In this document: piece by piece, positions 45,716-57,960 of the stretch
How positions within the stretch are numbered: position 1 is the stretch's first letter
Layout of the letters: each line of letters begins with the position of its first letter
DNA from: Toxonevra muliebris
Taxonomy: Eukaryota > Arthropoda > Insecta > Diptera > Pallopteridae
NCBI GenBank assembly: GCA_963691655.1
Contig: OY829326.1
Location: 23,300,878-23,364,877, forward strand
Reading direction: 5' to 3'
DNA length: 64,000 bases
The notes under the pieces: generated by a model
The model's database searches: none
Seen by the model: the letters and a program-made list of their open reading frames with translations, nothing else
Told to the model about the DNA's origin: nothing
Translations under genes and position numbers: made by a program

Positions 45716-48072
45716 TATACTGACACTAAAATTTCAGATTTATTATAGTCCAAATGTACATATGTATTTAATAAACAGTTAAGCTGTAGAAAGATCCTTA
45801 AAGATTAAAGGGATTCACATTTTTTGTTTGATTCTAGGTTCACCGACCAATCAGTTGCTTGAGAAATTTAGAGCAGTTGAAGGAAATGTTTAAACAAATC
45901 ATTTTGCAGAATCTCATTATAGTATTAAAACAAATTCTAATGATTATTTTGAAAAAAATGAGACGCTAATGCCCGATAAAAAGCTATTTATAAGCAAAAT
46001 TAAATCTTTTATTTATAGTAGTAGACCCTATCTTCTAGGAAGGAGATTAGAGAGGGAGTATGAAGCGGATAGGCTGCTGTTGCAGTCCTTATGATATTTA
46101 ACGGTTCTACATATTTTGCTTTATCAGTTAGAAAAATATAAAATTTCCTCCAAGCGTTGCATTTGTTCTGAAAGACTCGGCGTATGGATTCAGGTCAGAT
46201 ATTTGCCCCATAAGGCTACTAATTTCCTATTGGGAGTATTTATACTTGCCCAACTATGCTTACAATTCATATGCAACTCAGCAAATTGTGTGGCATGAAA
46301 ATATACCCAAAATCATTAATAAAAATGTTTGTATACTCCCAAAAGCATACAATCATTCCACAACTTCTTTCACTACATCCAACATTTGCCACCTTGACTC
46401 TTCTTATTCACCCTACAATTCTAACAAACATAACATTTATTTGTATAAGAGCCAAAAGTATGAATCAACCTGTCAAAAGGCTCGTTAACGCCAACAGCAT
46501 TTTTACGGTTGCAGCCTTAAATCGAAAATGATCAGCCCCAAAATCATATTAAACAAGAAACAAACTCAACACAAATATTTGACTAAAAAAGCCAAGGGCC
46601 AAGCCAAGTGATCGAAGTGAAAAAAATAAGTAAAGAAATCGAGAACAGAAAAACAGAAAAACCAACGAAAAGCAGAAGAAATTTCATTAAATACTATGGC
46701 TACACTACAATAATAAGAGAAGATGACCTGGCGCCAAGTGATCCAACAGTTTCAGCAACATACTATTTACTGCCATGCTTAAGCTCAAGCTCGATAATGC
46801 TCGATAGAGAGCTGCCGGCAGTCTTGCCACTGCTTGCTGCTACATACAACCGATCATGCCACACACATACACGCATACGGTGTACCCAAGTTCGCATATA
46901 GTCATAGAGGTAGACTTTTTTTTTTTTTTTTTTTGTTGGTTGGTTAACATGCACCGTGCTCTGTGCTCCGCTTCTTCGCACAAGCAATCCAAATAAACAT
47001 GCACGCCAAAAGGTTTCACTGAACAAAAAAAAAAGTATGCATATCTATGTATGTAGTAAGCATCTCTTACCACACGGAATTCAGAGGTGCAAATACGTTC
47101 AGACGAGTCTCCAATTTGCTGCTCAGAAAATGATCTTTCAAATTGTTCGAATGATGATGATTTTTTATATTTCGTCGTTTTCATTATATTTCAAAACTGA
47201 GGCTTGTTGTTGCTGTTGTCGAGAGGCTGTTGATGATGATACTTGGTAATGTTGTTGCTACTCTTCTTGGGCTACGATGCTGAAACGAAACGAAAGGAAA
47301 TGAAATATTTGTCTGGAGCAAAGTTATCATTTTATTAAAAAGCAGGCAATCAACGCATTCACATATTAAAAATGAATTTTTTTCTTCATACTTTTCGCTT
47401 TTTCTTTTTTCGGCTTAATTTTTGTTGGTAGTAGATCCGAATCCGAATCAATGCAATCCGAATGTGTTATTAAAACAAAAGAATCTACGTCCGTCAGTTT
47501 GTCCATCCGCCCGTTTATCCGTGCTGCCTGTGTCTGTGAGTCAGTGTAACTATGTGAAGTGAGGTGCACACTATGATTGGAGACAGGGGCGTTTTTGAAG
47601 GTTTAACAACGTCGCGCCAGCAGGCGTCGTCTATGTATTACATGGATGGTTGATGCTTTCCTCGTCGTAGTGCAGTTCAATCTTTGTATTTGTATTTGGA
47701 AGCATGATCTATTTAGTAGATTGTATTTCAAGCCACGCATAGTATTTATGATATGACATTTTATGATGTGGGTAAGTTTTTTTTTTCTTTTTCTTTTTGA
47801 TAATGTTATTAAATTAGATATTGTTAGATACTGTGATAATCGTAGCTAATGCAACATTGAAGGATGTTAAAACAAAAATGAAGTTATTTGTTATGTTAAT
47901 GATGTTGTAGATAATGGAGATTATACAGAAGAGTCGCTAAAGATTATAGCTAAATTTCGTCAAGATTGAATGTCATGAAAACTATCGAACTTGCCTTGCC
48001 TATAAGTTAGTAATCAAAGTCCGAGGGGATGTTTTTGAATACACTGTTTTACAAATGGAAACTTTTGAAAAC
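45716..48072. other. intergenic, no gene recognised
   Basis: AT-rich. GGCGCC at 46730. GTTGTTGCTGTTGTCGAG-type triplet sequence near 47205. The overlapping frames at 46116-46900 and 46763-47249 lack domains. Confidence 0.4.
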
Positions 48073-48615
48073 GAGCAGAGACGGGACAAATGCACTTACA
48101 GGGTAATGGGGGGTCGTTGAGTCCGAATCCGTGGTCCGTTTTGCTCTATACGTCACAATTTATTGGCGTCAAAATTTTTAAAATTGAGAAAAAAAATTAA
48201 AAATGCAGTTTGATAGTTTTTAGGAGACTATAAAAATTAAATCTAGATGTTAATTTTCAAAGTCATGACTTAAGTTCATGTCAATTTCGTTATTTGAAGT
48301 TATATATAAACAGGTTAATAAACAAATGTAATCATCACAACAACAATGTATATAGAGACGGGCAAATCAGACGGCCGTTTTTTCATCAAAACGTCCATTC
48401 TTATAAAAATATTTGTTTCGATTTTTTTTTTATTTTTTAATTTTTTTTTTTTTAATTAATTTTTTTTCTAATTTTTTTCATCCTCGTATCATCGTTCACT
48501 TTTATCTCGTTTTTAGCTTAACCCAGTAATGCCTAGCGGTGCCATACGGCACGGACCACGTATTCGGACTCAACGACCCCCCATTACCGTAAGTACACTT
48601 GTCCCGTCTCTACTC
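48073..48615. mobile_element. non-autonomous element with about 65-bp terminal inverted repeats
   Basis: The left arm 48073-48139 and right arm 48551-48615 are reverse complements with few differences (AGAGACGGGACAA, TAATGGGGGGTCGTTGAGTC, GTGGTCCGT). The 543-bp element has an AT-rich interior with no coding frame. It contains a partial copy of the dispersed repeat also seen at 17.1 and 43.5 kb. No clear target duplication. Confidence 0.85.
48332..48386 (+). repeat. dispersed repeat, copy C
   Basis: ATCACAACAACAATGTATAT then AGAGACGGGCAAATCAGACG and GCCGTTTT match copies A and B; the CACGATTCCTCATC block is missing. It lies inside the inverted-repeat element. Confidence 0.6.
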
Positions 48616-49399
48616 ATTTTTGGCTGTTGAACAGTGTTATCAATTGCAATTTTTACTCAGAGTGAAAAGTTCAAATGGCGAGATCTATTGAGTTCCAGTT
48701 CTATATAAGCCAGAATTTGATTTAGATTTCTTAATGACTCTTCAAAAGAAGAGTCTATTTTATTAAACGTTTCTGAGTAAAGTAATTTCGTCTTCGAAAT
48801 CTAACTTTGTCAACTTGACTTTCAGAACGAAATCAGATTTGATATAGAAATTAATTCAAGAGAAGATTGTGAAGTCATGAACTTAAATTTATAAGTTACC
48901 AAATCACTTGGACACACAGTTACTGCCTTCCAATAGGGTCCAACACTGGGAAATCGTTCACTATCTCAAGCTTGGGCTGCAAAAGTCTTGAAAATAATGT
49001 GGCAAGGTGGAAAAAAGCTTGAACGAACTTGGGGCCCTAGTCGATCATTGCTAAGAGGAATGTCGACTGCCGCTATCAAAATTGTTAACGAAAGGTGGAA
49101 ATGCTGGACTGAAAAAGATCTACTATTGGATAGAGCTCTTCTTTGATTTGATCTATGACTTGAGAGCCCATAAAGGGCTCGTCACAATCTTCGTTACAGT
49201 CTATGATTTTTTATGTGATTTATATCTTGAAGTTGTTATGCTTTCGTCATACATTCTGTCAAATAAATGCCGCGAATTGTTCTTTACAAAATCCAGTGTA
49301 AAAGGTATGAATTAAATTTTTTGCTGTAAGCTACTAAGGTACTTCTTCTTTTATGGTATAATAGCTCATTGAGAGGCTAGACGGAGCTTTTCGCATTTT
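48616..49399. other. intergenic, nothing firmly recognised
   Basis: The patch at about 48940-49120 has a more protein-like texture in shifting plus frames (ending KIVNERWKCWTEKD). It may be LINE RNase H debris, but the match is too weak to call. Confidence 0.35.
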
Positions 49400-49610
49400 T
49401 GTACATAAATGGAAGTAATCTACAATTTTATGCCGAGTCCAAACGCCAAAGTAAAATGTTTTTCTTAAACAATTTTTTCTCTTGAAGACTTGCATTACCA
49501 GCAATGAGGTGATGCACGGTACCAACACGAAACATTTTGTGTTTATCATTTTTAACTGTGTCGAGCATCGAGCTTGGGATCCCTGTGCAGTAGTCCCGCA
49601 GACTACCACT
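49400..49610 (-). mobile_element. tRNA-derived SINE, copy 2
   Basis: On the minus strand: CATAGTGGTAGTCTGC (A-box region), AAGCTCGATGCTC (B-box position), a middle with CATCACCTCATTGCTGGTAA, and the tail GGACTCGGCATAAAATTGTA. These align block by block with copy 1. Confidence 0.75.
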
Positions 49611-52600
49611 ATGTCTAATGTTGGTACTAATGTATCAAATTCTCACATAGAGTTTTGGTGCGATTTGTTGACCGTATTGTATACAGCTATTGATGTGGTC
49701 GGTCAACCCCAATTGTGTTTTGTGGTTTTTAGAATGTATAAAATTCAGCTTGTTGCGAAGCTTGTTGGCTTGTTTACATATCAAGCTCATGAATCAACGT
49801 ATCGCCACCCATTATAATGGGTTTCATCAATGTAATGCCTTAACTATACCATTATCTTTTCCTTCACTCTGCCGATATTTTCATCAATCGAAGACGTTGA
49901 AGGTCGGTTGAAGGGAGCAAAGTCTTTAACTACTTCTTGTTATTCTTTGAAAATTTTGTATCACTCGAATGCTCTTGTTTTTGGTAAACCTGAGGTCTTC
50001 AACATGTAGTCTAAGTTAAGAGAGTGTTCTTCTTCCGGACGGAATGCAATAAACTTTCCTAGCACTTTAAAAAATCCAAATACTATCCTTCAGTGATCAG
50101 AATTGGTGACTTTGTTTTAGCTGGAATCTCAAAACCATTAATGCACTTGGCTACAGAATTCTAACATACCACAGCCGATCATTTGCATCGGTAAACACAT
50201 AAAAAAAATTCATATTCACACAATTCCCATACATAGAGTTGAGTGAGTACTCGACTCCAAACAATAGATGCGGTGAAAGTACAAACGTATTTCACTTTAT
50301 TAACTACTTGAGATTAAAACTGATAAAGAGATAATCCCTGCGTCGACGCATCGAACATCAAAAGGAGCGAAAGTACGATCAACACAGAGTTGCATTCAAG
50401 TCGGTAGCCTGATATTTGTGTAATAAGCATAACAATATTGTTGTCCGCCCAATTGACAAGCAATCCTACCAAATACGTAGATAACTAGTAAACTAACGCG
50501 ACGCGAGATCAGTGTGCATTGTGCCATTGTTGGCTATTGTTGTGTAAAATGGATCACAAATAGACATACAGGTAATAACAATTATCGCTCCTTCTTGCAT
50601 TTGTTTAGGTTTGTGTTGTTTGAAAATGGTAGCAAGGTGAGGTGAGATCAATAGCAGTTTTATCTGTGAGATGTGACGAACGAGCCTTTCGTATTTCATC
50701 CATCAAAAAGCAACGCAGTGAAATAGATCACTCTCACATGTTAATACACCATTGCAGTAGCGTCTTCGTCGTCGTCGTCATCACCATCAGCTGCTTTGAT
50801 CGTTGAAGCGAAATTTTAATCCAAATTGGTGTTACTTTCGAAATGCCGACATGTGGATGTGAGTGAATATAGCAGTGACGTTGTTAGATGCAGCACTTTC
50901 TCAAAAGATTAGTGTGAAGTGGTAACGTCTCCCAAAAAATTTTTTTTTTTTATTTTGTAACTTAAGGTATCATCTATAAAAAATGCTATCTGTTTTTTTG
51001 TGTTTTACTTGAATAAGTAATTATTTGTGCTACTGTAGCGTAATAAGATTCCTTTGGATATCGCCGCTTTAAATATTTACACACACTTCCTTTAATGCGA
51101 GACTTGTGAGGGAGGAAGATTCTTAAGCCATTGCAAAAATAAGAAGGCGAATCTTACTTTAGTTCAGTCAAGTTTTGAAAGCTCCCAAGAACCTTTCAAT
51201 TTGAAGTTGACACTTGGGGTCAAAAATGAACTCTGCTTTGGTGCAGGGGTTTTGGATTTCACAACTTTTTAATAAATTATCCCAAAGTATTTCTGATTAA
51301 AATTTTTCCAGATAACAAAATTGCAATTTAGCATTGACAACTTTCTTTTTAAACTCCTCGCCTTTTCAAAAAGAACTTGATGGCCAGATTTTCCGAAATA
51401 AAAGTTACAGCAGAGGTTAATGAATTAGATACAAGACACAGAACTAATTGTCTCAGATCTTTAGCAGGATAAAAACCTTGTCAAATATTTTTCTGATACC
51501 TAGCCTGATCCTTATCTTTTTTACATCATTTTTGCAAATAATCAACCAAATTGAATAGATTTAATTTAATTTAAAAAGCAATAGACTTATTTTTCTCTGA
51601 GGAATATATACAACAAAAGTTGATCCAATCTTCTCATATATTACACACACAAAAAGCAACGAGACAAAAATATTTGATTGTAATCTGGAGCAAAACATAT
51701 AAAAAAAACAATGGAAAAGAACGATGTCTGCTCTTGTGGTTAACCTAAATCTAATTTTGTCGAAGAATTTAAAGAAAATATTTTCTTTAAAAGATAACAA
51801 AAACCACCTACACACACATGCAACAAGCAACAACTGTACACATATGCTGCAAATTCAATGCATAGATCACCCAACATAATGCTACTGTAGGCACTAAATC
51901 CTTTTCTCCTACGCACACACATACACACATACAAGATAAACCTTAAGAAAATAAGCAAATATATTTAAGGATCGACAATACTGAAATATAAAAAACCAAA
52001 AAAACAAAAAAAAAAAAAAAAAAGTAGAGCAAAATATCAATTGTATATGGAAGAAAAGAAAAACAAAACGCTTGACAAACTGTAAAAACAATTTGCTCTC
52101 TTTTAAATTATCCTGAAATTACATTTGTATACTACTTGAATGCATTTGTATTCTCAAGTGGTTGTGATATTGTCCTCGGAACGATTAGAATTTTATTTCT
52201 TTATGTACAGAAAAATTGAAATAAAGGCGGCATATCTCTAAAACAATTTGCACTTAAATTCAAAAACTTCTTATACTTAAAGTAAATGATTTTCATTATG
52301 GCTAACATTAAGTGACATACAACAAACGCCCTACTAAGCCTAGAAATCCTTTTCTCCTTGCTTTTGAGTGGATATCTTTTAGCACAAAAGGTATTTAAGT
52401 TCATGTTTGAAAGCATTTTATTGTATAATAGTCAGTAATTGAAATTAAAAAGAATTAAAAGTTGAGGAATTTATTTGCATACGCACCGTTTATTTTAAAA
52501 ATCCCATAGATCACCTTCCGGAAATTGAAAATATGTAGATTCTACGTAGACAATGTCAACAATGTCATTAAAGACTGCGACTGATAAAGACTAGTGGGTT

Positions 52601-52964
52601 GTAGAGGCATTAAAACCATTAATTTTTCATGTGCCGAGAAACACCGTTTTTTTAGATAGAGTCTGGCTGATGGTACTTAGTTGTGATTCTGTAGCCCGAG
52701 CTTCTATTGGTTTATTAAAATCTATATATTTTCTTATGCTTTGATTTTTTTTTAAATAAAACAGGGTTCGACTTAAGTAAGTTTTAAAACTCAGGCAAGG
52801 AATATTCATAATTATATTGAACATATTGAATAATCTTTGCCATACAATCCATTAGAATATCCTGCTTTTGCATACATTCAAAATTGTCGACCCAACGGTC
52901 ATCCGCTTTAATTTATTTGATTTTTCGTCTTTTATAATTTTTGCTCAAAATACGAGAGAAATGA
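49611..52964. other. intergenic, no gene recognised
   Basis: AT-rich. A (TCG)n patch at about 50765-50785. A GC-richer segment at about 50400-50900 has no coherent frame. Poly-A/T runs near 50940 and 52005. Confidence 0.4.
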
Positions 52965-53067
52965 AAAAAATCCGGGACGGGTGAAAATCAGACTTGAAAT
53001 CCGTGACTGTCCGGAATAATTCGGTACGCCTGGTCACGTTAATTTGCATATATCTATACTTAATGTA

Positions 53068-54333
53068 TTGGAGTAGGAATGTATAAACTCGTATTTTTTT
53101 CGTAATTTGGACATTTATATAAATTATAAATTTATTCTTTAAAGTATTGTCCATCGTTAGCCACAACCTTTTCCCATCTTTCTGGTAGCATACGGATTCC
53201 GCGTCGAAAGAACTCCTCATCTTTTGAGGCTATTCACGAATCGACCCATTTTATGAGTTCTTCGAAAGAACGGAAGTGCTGTTCAGACAGGCCATGTGTC
53301 ATCGATCGGAACAAGTGGTAAGCAGAAAGAGCAATGTCTGGAGAATACGGCGGGTGGGGTAGCACTTCCCATTTCAGCGTTTCCAAGTATGTTTTTACTT
53401 GCCTTGCAACATTCGGCCGAGCATTGTCGTGCTGAAGAATAACTTCGTCGTGTCTATTCTCATATTATGGCCTCTTATCGTTTAATGCTTGGCTCAAACG
53501 CATCAATTGTAGTCGGTAGCGGTCGCCAGTAATCGTTTCATTCGGTTTCAACAGCTCTTAATACACGACACCTTTCATATCCCACCAAATACACAGCATC
53601 AGCTTGGATCCATGGATGTTCGGCTTTGCCGTTGATGTTGATGCATGTCCGGGCGGTCCACATGATTTTTTACGCTTTGGGTTATCGCAACGTATCCACT
53701 TTTCATCGCCAGTCACAATACGATGCAGAAAATTCTTTCTTTTCTGTCGTTCAATCAGCAGATCACATGTGAAAAATCGTCGTTCGACGTCTCTCGTACG
53801 GCACCCAATTTCCTTGCTTTTGAATCATTCCCAATGCTTTTAATCGTTTAGAAATGGTTGATTGATCAACTCCTAAAGATTCTGCTAGTTCTTGTTGCGT
53901 TTGACATGAATCTTCTTCCAGTAATGCCTTCAATTCTTCATCTTCGAACTTTTTCGGGCCGTCTGAACGTTCCCTGTCTTCAACATCAAAATCACCACTT
54001 TTGAAACGGGCATACCACACCTGACACATTCTAACGTCTATAGCACAGTCAGGATAAGCTTCAGTGAGTAAACGATGTACTTCAGTTGCTTTTTTCTTTA
54101 AATGGAAGAAGCAAATTAAAACTTCCCGCAAATGTTGTTTTGTTGGCACGAAATTCGACATTTTCAGCTATAGTAAAACACTTTTGTAAAATTCTGAAAA
54201 TTATTTGACAGATCAATTCTTATAGTATTTTTGGCGCTCTTCGAGATAGAATAGCTGTCAATGTCAAAAAAATGGCGCGTATGATAGATATGAAGTTAGT
54301 TACAATTACGAGTTTATACATTCATACTCCCAA
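53068..54333 (-). mobile_element. full-length mariner element (mauritiana-like), inactive
   Basis: Terminal repeats TTGGAGTAGGAATGTATAAA (left) and TTGGGAGTATGAATGTATAA (right, reverse complement), followed inside by ACTCGTA, flank 1266 bp. TA is present on both outer sides (53066-53067 and 54334-54335). Length, a 5' UTR of 172 bp and protein similarity match Mos1-type mariners. The gene inside is broken. Confidence 0.93.
53132..54161 (-). pseudogene. mariner transposase pseudogene
   Basis: Begins MSNFVPTKQHLREVLICFFH, with the paired helix-turn-helix region (VDQSTISKRLKALGMIQKQG) and the linker WVPYE. A short deletion near 53780 shifts the frame. It then reads RIVTGDEKWI (first Asp), a stop within GVVY*ELLKPN, another stop within KRP*YENRHD, then ILQHDNARP (second Asp). 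The third catalytic position is SAYHLF where active mariners have SDYHLF. It ends WEKVVANDGQYFKE. The family cuts and pastes DNA at TA; this copy has at least four disabling changes. Confidence 0.92.
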
Positions 54334-54379
54334 TAGTATTAATGAAATCAACCATGGTCTGGATATTTTTCTGATTTAT

Positions 54380-54670
54380 GGTTTGAGTATTTGGGTCCGA
54401 ATTTCAGTATGGATTTAGTCTGATTTTGTTTGATTGATTTTAAATTTTGTTTTCAGTTTTGGTCTGAACTTTATTGTAATTTTGGTCTAAATTAAGTTTG
54501 AGCTTAGTCTGCTTTTGTCTGAATTTTGGTTTGATTTTTGTTCGGAATTGGTTTAGTTTTTGGCGTGAGTTTTTAACCTATATTTTTGTCTGAAGCTTAG
54601 ACAAAGTCTTGATCTGTATTTTGGTATGGTTTTTGATTTGATTTTTGGTCTGGATTTTGATCTGAAACTG
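54380..54670. repeat. degenerate TTTTGGTCTGAATTT-type array
   Basis: Irregular units such as TTTTGGTCTGAACTT, TTTTGTCTGAATTTTGG and TTTTGGTATGGTTTTTGA: the reverse complement of the 31.4- and 45.4-kb arrays. Confidence 0.7.
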
Positions 54671-55510
54671 AAGGTAAAGGTTAATTAATTAGCTAGAACT
54701 GCCGCAGATTCTCGAAAGTCTAATTGGTCCAGAATTTGTTTGGTGAGATAAATAGGATCTCGGCTAAAATGTTTTAAGCTTTTTCTCCTTTTTCTCTTAT
54801 GCCAAGAAAATAATTTTTTAACAGGTTTGGGATCTTCTCTTCGAAATCGATCGTATCTCGAAATCACATGCGACAACATAAAAAACTCAAATAGAATAGT
54901 GCTTTTCAAACTTTACAGAGCCACGATCCCTGTTCAAGAAAAACCATAAACTTTTTCTCATCCCTTTCCAATTCTAAATATTTAGTGGTAGTGAAAATTA
55001 TAGTGCAGTCAAAATTTAGTGATTAGATCCCCAGTCTGGTTTCTACCTAGAATATTTTCTAATTTATTAGGAAACCATTTCATTATATTCTTTTAATGTC
55101 TTTAAATTCACAGGTGTTTAATAAAAATGCCATAAAATTATAACATATCATAAAATCATTAGCTAAATTAGCTTAATGTGAAAACTTAGTTCCATTTTAC
55201 TTGTACATATAACAGTTTAGTTGATCAGATCAGTTTTTTTTTTTTTTTGTTTTGCAGTCAAGTCTTTTATGATGTGCTAATTAATTTTAATATACGCAAT
55301 TTGTTGTGTGATCTTTGGAAATTGTAAAATCACAAAATTCATTAAATATTCAATGAAAAATACAATCTGTTAAATACTGAAGGATAAAGCAATAATTTTT
55401 GTTGGTTTTTGTTTAAGAAAAATTAAACCGAAAATGGTCTGATCAGTTAAACGAGTGCTGAGGAAATGCAGTGAAGCGATTTAAATTGCACCTTGGTTAA
55501 AACCTCAAAA
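54671..55510. other. intergenic, nothing recognised
   Basis: AT-rich; T13-type run near 55235. No convincing frame. Confidence 0.4.
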
Positions 55511-55515
55511 ACTAC

Positions 55516-55800
55516 TTGAAGACGGGTAGTGGGTAGTGCACTAGACTTTCATCCGGGAGGTTCGGGTTCGATTCCCGTCTTTGACAGTTGGTTTATTATC
55601 ATATTATCGGATAATTAGCCACCAGAATTATAAGAAAGTGTACAAGTGTACCTTGGTTGGTAATGGCAAAACCACCGAGCTGATAAAAAAATTGCCTCAC
55701 AGCCATTCGGAATCGGCGTTAAACTGTAAGTCTAACTATGTGCTATCACAATGGGCTATTCCGTCCTAAATGTGTCTCTCGATAGCCACTCCAACCTAAT
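55516..55800 (+). mobile_element. tRNA-derived SINE, copy 3
   Basis: The head has a tRNA-like fold: TAGTGGGTAGTG at 55528 (A box) and a perfect B box GGTTCGATTCC at 55565-55575. Further on, TGGTAATGGCAAAACCACCG and the tail CGGAATCGGCGTTAAACTGT match the tail block of copies 1 and 2, and it ends in AACCTAATCTAAAG. The extra body argues for a SINE rather than a tRNA gene. Confidence 0.75.
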
Positions 55801-57019
55801 CTAAAGGTCTAAGTAAGTAACAAATTTATACAAATCAATCAATTGCCTAATCATGATTTTTTTATACATTTGTACTTCATATACTTGTATACCCTATAAT
55901 TTATCACAAAACTTCTGATGTCTTCCCCATAATCACAAACTAAAAATTGTTTCTTTTCTTGATTTTCTTTATATAAGTAGAAAAAGAAGTAGACACAAAA
56001 ATTAATGCTTTCCATTATCACAAACAATAAACAAAAAAATTCCACAAACGTGGTCAAAAAAAAAAAAAAAAATAATACAAATTTGAATGAAGCGGATTTT
56101 GCCTTTTGAAGATGAATAAAAGTCCAGTAGTCGAAAACAATTTCTCAGATAAGACACATCCATTATGACTAACAATTTGACGGCTTCTTTTTTTTTTTTT
56201 TTTTTGGCTTCTTTAACTTCTTTATTGAACTTTGATGAATGCCGACCTGGCGTAAGATGCCGCGGGTAATTTTGTCGCTTCGATAAATTGGACGCACTTA
56301 AGTTAAGAAAAAAATATATAAAAAAAAAATAAAACTGAGAAACAACAACACAATTTCATCACAAAATAAATGTATATAAAATAAACGTAATGCATGAGTA
56401 GGCAGTTTTAGAGATTTCACAGTTTTTTAAAATTGAGTGAGAGATATTAATCCATGAATTGAAATGAAATGCATTTCAATAAAATTTTGTGTTCATTCAA
56501 GAGAAAAATAAAAATGAAAGTTATTTTATAGATACATTCATACACACATACATACATAATGTTAATTTTTTTAGTGTAATATGGGCATTTTTGGGGTTTG
56601 TTGGGTTAAATGAAGCGAGTGTTGGACGATAACCCAATCCTGTAAAGGGAAAATGTATATTGCATTGATGAATCCAAATGATAAAAAGTACCGGCATAAA
56701 GTTTCGCTGGTTTTAAAGAAAATGTTATAGGAGTAAACCTGGTACCCTTAATGAGCCGATAACTATATAATTTCTATCGTACTGTTTATTATTCAATTTC
56801 TAATACTATAGTATCTGCATCACTAGTGCATTCAGAAGTACAATAGTAAACTAAATCTTTGGACACCATACTTAACCTCCTACCTTTTGATCGGGACGCA
56901 GAATACGTTTCTAAATCTAATTTAAAACATTTTCTAATCTCATCTAAAAGAAATTTTTTGAATCCTAGTGAAACCAATCTTCAGCGACATGAAATGTCAG
57001 AATGAGAATCGATTTCAGA
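55801..57019. other. intergenic, no gene recognised
   Basis: AT-rich with poly-A (56056) and poly-T (56190) runs. Confidence 0.4.
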
Positions 57020-57152
57020 ATGATGCATTCCATTTATACATAAATGGCTCTAAGTTAAACAGATGACGAAAAACTCGGTGTAAACGTAAATCGAATATGG
57101 GTTCCTGGACATTGGAATGTAGAGGGCAATGAAAAGGCAGATAAGTTAGCCT
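57020..57152 (+). mobile_element. LINE RNase H scrap
   Basis: FHLYINGSKLN (RNase H start, catalytic Asp replaced by Asn) and, about 60 nt on in another frame, WVPGHWNVEGNEKADKLA (RNase H end) are joined by a deletion. LOA/I-type LINE origin. Confidence 0.65.
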
Positions 57153-57536
57153 AATAGGACTCTACCCAAAGGAATCACGGGCTGAATTAGTATTCATAGC
57201 CGCTAAGCTTAGGCAAGAGTGAGATTTCAAAAAAATATTTTGTGAGGACCAATTGAAGATAGAACAGGCTAACAACCTGTAGGATCAGCTGATTGTTATG
57301 GCCAAACTTCAATTGAAGGAGATTTTTAGAATTGATCAAAAAAACCAAAAGGATATTTCGAGGCTCACGGTAGTCATTACTGGCTTTATGGGCTATTAAT
57401 GAGCTAGTGACCATAATGGAAATACCGTTCAAAACCTACTGTCCCGCAGGAAAAATAATATTTTTTTGTTTGTTTTTATTTTTTCTGTGTGTTAGTTAGA
57501 GCAATTAGTATATATTTTAATACTTTTTGTTTGTTC

Positions 57537-57960
57537 GGGCTTCCCTGGCCGCTGCTTCTAAGGCTGCAATTGACGTTGGCTTATCGGCTTAGACGAGTGG
57601 CTTCACGTAAGCCCACAAAATATAATATAGAGGCGTCCAATCGCACGATCTAAGTGGTCTACTCGCTGGCCCGAAACATGAGATTAATTGCTCACCGAAT
57701 TCATCACTCATTTGATCCATTGTTTCACATGCTGTGTGGCGTGTAGTGCCGTTTTGTTGAAACCACATGTCTACTAGATTCAGCTCGTGCATTTTTGAAC
57801 TATATTTTATACGTTATTAGACTAAGATCCTTGCGTAAAATCTTCCACGTAGTCCAGTAACACAATCCCGATTGCTGCGAACGGCGACGGATGGACATAT
57901 CAAGGTCTTCATAAACAGTGACGGCTATGGTAGCAATATTTTTACCTGTTGCGAAATTTT
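57537..57960 (-). mobile_element. mariner-superfamily remnant (rosa-like), catalytic core deleted
   Basis: On the minus strand, DLDMSIRRRSQQSGLCYWTT and KILRKDLSLITYKI (N-terminal HTH) are followed almost at once by DMWFQQNGTTRHTACETMDQ and RSCDWTPLYYILWAYVKPLV, then a stop, then ADKPTSIAALEAAARE. The middle with the first Asp is gone; the second (DG to NG) and third (PLD to PLY) are substituted. Subfamily is from memory of the DD41D-type layout. Confidence 0.65.

Noticed and set aside
46116..46900. Overlapping plus frames of 60-97 codons
   Set aside because: Three overlapping frames with no domain, splice logic or codon preference.
48940..49120. LINE RNase H remnant
   Set aside because: Only a faint resemblance near NERWKCWTE; no motif strong enough to name a family.
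55516..55590. True tRNA gene
   Set aside because: The B box is perfect, but the cloverleaf is poor and a SINE body and tail follow that match two other copies.
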